The translations under genes were made by a program, and so were the position numbers. Positions 61,768 through 64,000 of a DNA stretch of 64,000 bases are shown here, one piece after another; within the stretch, counting starts at the first letter, position 1; each line of letters begins with the position of its first letter. The notes below the pieces were generated by a model. That model saw nothing but the letters and a program-made list of their open reading frames with translations, searched no databases and was not told the DNA's origin. This DNA comes from JAAFJM01 sp964442045. Its GTDB lineage: Bacteria; Bacteroidota; Bacteroidia; UKL13-3. The stretch covers positions 1 to 64,000 of the forward strand of contig CAYTWI010000001.1 of assembly GCA_964442045.1 (NCBI GenBank), given 5' to 3'.

Positions 61768-61782
61768 AAATTTATTTCAATC

Positions 61783-62490
61783 ATGAACTATGCAAGATTC
61801 ACTAAAAATTTGTTCGCTAGCGACACCTTTAGCAGAAACGAGATTAACCTGTTTACAGTAGATTTCTTAAGCAGATTAAACACCATGCAAAATTCCGTAT
61901 TACCCACTGCCGACAAAAACCTGCTCATTAGTTTGCATCAGGATTTTGTGACCAGTTATGGTGAGCTGTCCACCAACAGTGCAGTGCAAAAAGGAGGTAC
62001 TATGAGCCGCCAGGATGCCTACGATGCTATCATAGCATTTATTTCCCGCGAAGAGGGAGCTATTAAATCAAAGTTTGGTAAAAACACACCTATCTATACC
62101 GAGTTTTACCCGCAGGGAATAAATGAGTACCGAACTGCTACCGTAGAAGGTATAAAAGTATTGCTATTCAGGTACAGTGCTACTGCCGATAAATACAAAG
62201 CCCTCTTATCAACCGACTTTGTTCGTAATTTGGGTACATTACAAACTAATTATATTGATGCCCGCGATACGCAGGTATCCTCCAAATCGAGCAGGAAATC
62301 AGCACAAACCGAATTACAAAAAAATAGAAAAGCACTGACAGAGCATTTAACAAAATGTGTACTCATAATAGCTGCTAATAATATAGGTAATGAAGATGCT
62401 TTTAACAGTTACTTTAACTTTGGCTTGTTGGAGGTTGATAACGACAACCCAACCCCTCCGGACAATGAGCCGCCTGTTCCTAATACCTAA
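61783..62490 (+). CDS. Protein of unknown function following the hairpin array
   Basis: I do not recognise this 235-residue protein. It has no signal peptide and looks mostly helical: RFTKNLFASDTFSRNEINLFTVDFLSRLNTM, RQDAYDAIIAFISREEGAIKSKF, TELQKNRKALTEHLTKCVLIIAANNIGNEDAF. It ends in an acidic, proline-rich tail (DNDNPTPPDNEPPVPN). It could be a structural or self-assembling protein. The leader holds the 42-nt hairpin array and palindromes. A terminator follows the gene, so array and gene may form one transcription unit. Confidence 0.6.
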   Translation: MNYARFTKNLFASDTFSRNEINLFTVDFLSRLNTMQNSVLPTADKNLLISLHQDFVTSYGELSTNSAVQKGGTMSRQDAYDAIIAFISREEGAIKSKFGKNTPIYTEFYPQGINEYRTATVEGIKVLLFRYSATADKYKALLSTDFVRNLGTLQTNYIDARDTQVSSKSSRKSAQTELQKNRKALTEHLTKCVLIIAANNIGNEDAFNSYFNFGLLEVDNDNPTPPDNEPPVPNT

Positions 62491-62516
62491 ACTCATGGAA
62501 GTATTTATTAATTAGC

Positions 62517-62554
62517 AAAAGGCCTTTGTGTAACAGCAAGGGCTTTTTGTTTTT
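62517..62554 (+). terminator. Intrinsic terminator after the 235-residue gene
   Basis: AAAAGGCCTTTG, loop, CAAGGGCTTTTT with two G-T pairs, then GTTTTT. Confidence 0.75.
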
Positions 62555-62672
62555 CACATCCATTTGTAGAATTAGCAAATAAGGAAATAGAGTATTTATA
62601 AATCCAAATGAACTTTTTTTACAGTTCTTAAATATTTAAATTGGCAACTTATAATTGTTATACTGCAAACAA

Positions 62673-63455
62673 ATGAGTTTAATATTACAAAAGTTTAAAG
62701 AAATAAAAGAAAGTCTTTCCTCAATAGAAACTAAAGAGGAACTTCTAAATGTTCTTGAAAGAGTAAAGGCATTGGTAAATCGAGAGTATCCTAGCAAAAG
62801 TATCTATGCTAATAAAATGAAAGAGATAGAAGACAATCTACTATTCTATCTTATTAAGACAAATGTTAAAAAAATTGAAAGTGTATTAGAGTTAATCATT
62901 GATGATTTAGAGTTAAAACATGATATAATTCCAATTGATATTACGCTACATCCAGAAACGCAAAAATTCATTGAAGATAAGTTTAAAAAAAAAGTAGTAA
63001 AAAAGAAGATATTTATTGTTCATGGTCATAATGAAGTAATGAAACAAAGTGTTGCCAGATTTATTGAAAATATTGGATTAGAAGCAATAATCCTTTCAGA
63101 ACAAGCAAATAAGGGAAAAACCACTTTAGAAAAATTTCACATTAATGCAAATGTGGATATGGCAATTATTTTATTATCAGGAGATGATAAGGGTTATTCA
63201 GTAAAAGAAGGTGCTAGAAAAGTCAAACATAGAGCAAGGCAAAATGTAATTTTTGAATTAGGTTATTTTATTGGAAAGTTTAACAGGGAAAAAGTAATTG
63301 CTCTAGTTGAAAACGCGTCAAATTTCGAAACCCCATCTGATTTACATGGTGTTGTTTATACTCCATTTGATGGGCCTGATGGTGCCTGGAAGGCTTCTGT
63401 ACTAAAAGAATTAAAGGCAAATGGTTTTGATATTGATGTAAATAAGGTGTTTTAA
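62673..63455 (+). CDS. TIR-like (PF10137-type) nucleotide-binding protein, probable defence effector
   Basis: From ATG 62673 (TTG at 62655 rejected) the protein has 260 residues: an alpha-helical N-terminal domain (1-105) and a C-terminal TIR-like domain (about 110-260). The TIR-like part reads KKIFIVHGHNEVMKQSVARF, GLEAIILSEQANKGKTTLEKF with the candidate NADase glutamate Glu153, VDMAIILLSGDD and the family signature RARQNVIFELGYFIGKFNRE. The same domain occurs in Cap12/Pycsar-type phage-defence effectors that degrade NAD on sensing a signal. The sensor here is unknown. The next gene starts 33 bases on. The region is AT-rich and accessory in look. Confidence 0.85.
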   Translation: MSLILQKFKEIKESLSSIETKEELLNVLERVKALVNREYPSKSIYANKMKEIEDNLLFYLIKTNVKKIESVLELIIDDLELKHDIIPIDITLHPETQKFIEDKFKKKVVKKKIFIVHGHNEVMKQSVARFIENIGLEAIILSEQANKGKTTLEKFHINANVDMAIILLSGDDKGYSVKEGARKVKHRARQNVIFELGYFIGKFNREKVIALVENASNFETPSDLHGVVYTPFDGPDGAWKASVLKELKANGFDIDVNKVF

Positions 63456-63488
63456 GATTGACATTTTACAATACACTTCCGAAATCGC

Positions 63489-64000
63489 ATGATTTGTAAA
63501 TTATGTTTAAATGAAAAGCCCTTAATAAAGGCTCACATTATACCCAATTTTTTGTACAAAGAAATTTTTAATGATGATCATTTTTTATATGAAGTAGATT
63601 CGAGTTCTTTAAGGAATCGCAAAAAATTATATACTGGTTATTTTGATAAAAATATTGTTTGTAAAGAATGTGATGGTAATATTATTGGTTCTTATGAGCA
63701 TTATGCAAGTAAATCTGTATTTGGAAAAATAGGCGCTGAAAATATTGTTTACCGAGAATACGGAAATGGGATAAAAGATTACTTCTATACTAATATTGAT
63801 TATACTAAGTTTAAACTTTTTTTATTGTCGATGTTGTGGAAAGCAAGTGTTTCAAATTTAAGTTATTGCAAAAGAGTTAATTTAGGAGTTATGCATGAAG
63901 AAGCAATCAGATTAATGTTGTTAAATAGTAACCCTAAAGACACATTAGACTACCCTGTTACTATTATGAAACTTGAAAATAAAGCCATTCCTAATAAATT
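63489..64000 (+). CDS. Zinc-ribbon/HNH-like protein, cut by window edge
   Basis: The plus strand is open from ATG 63489 to the end of the window, 170 codons seen. It begins MICKLCLNEKPLIKAHIIPN and has NIVCKECDGNI at about 55-65: Cys3, Cys6, Cys58 and Cys61 with His16 in AHIIP, the arrangement of a treble-clef zinc site in HNH-type proteins common in defence loci. The rest is helical (KFKLFLLSMLWKASVSNLSY). It starts 33 bases after the TIR-like gene in the same direction, so the two are probably an operon. Nuclease activity cannot be confirmed: the usual second His/Asn of an HNH is not obvious in the visible part. Confidence 0.6.
   Translation, partial: MICKLCLNEKPLIKAHIIPNFLYKEIFNDDHFLYEVDSSSLRNRKKLYTGYFDKNIVCKECDGNIIGSYEHYASKSVFGKIGAENIVYREYGNGIKDYFYTNIDYTKFKLFLLSMLWKASVSNLSYCKRVNLGVMHEEAIRLMLLNSNPKDTLDYPVTIMKLENKAIPNK

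Overview
The window looks like chromosomal DNA from a member of the Bacteroidota. It carries type IX secretion system (T9SS) parts (a PorW/SprE-type TPR lipoprotein and PorQ). It also encodes five secreted proteins ending in T9SS type A sorting domains, TonB-dependent and PF14905-type outer-membrane barrels, and FkbM/Wzi-like surface genes. The DNA is AT-rich, ribosome binding sites are weak, and some promoters match the TTTG-N19-TAnnTTTG pattern of this phylum. I cannot name a species.

Layout. 1-7832: cut porW-like gene, a peptidase-less M23-type membrane stub, the panD-flippase-rfaE2 cluster, DUF2461, DUF2062 and ligA. 7878-12101: a thioredoxin-fold protein without cysteines, an OmpR-type regulator and its kinase separated by a hairpin, and an RluA pseudouridine synthase. 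12207-16848: a secreted arginine/agmatine deiminase-like enzyme with a sorting domain, a Wzi-like barrel and an FkbM methyltransferase. 17072-19883: a phosphate-porin-like barrel facing a PiT phosphate transporter. 20030-22554: porQ-cmk, then a desaturase with a perfect FNR-type box upstream. 22777-33088: secreted and cell-surface accessory genes (subtilase, SGNH hydrolase, CAP lipoprotein, CXXCH/Reeler-like protein), short repeats and a gene fragment. 33148-49824: TonB receptors, galE, rfbB, ridA, radical SAM, radA, a TPR hybrid kinase and sucD, followed by tRNA-Arg(CCU).

50462-58966 is a block of different codon flavour: a LytS-type TPR kinase, a LytTR regulator and an 1898-residue beta-helix surface protein. 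Between regulator and target lie a 21-bp-spaced direct repeat and a 13-bp inverted repeat reaching the start codon, so the three genes look like one regulatory unit.

59482-64000 is an accessory region rich in repeats. A DUF3703 gene is flanked by a ~155-bp duplication that includes the 3' end of the preceding gene. An array of seven hairpins spaced exactly 42 nt apart precedes an unrecognised 235-residue protein. The window ends in a TIR-like (PF10137-type) protein next to a zinc/HNH-like protein cut by the edge, which looks like the start of a defence operon. The hairpin array and the TIR/HNH pair are the best candidates for something undescribed.
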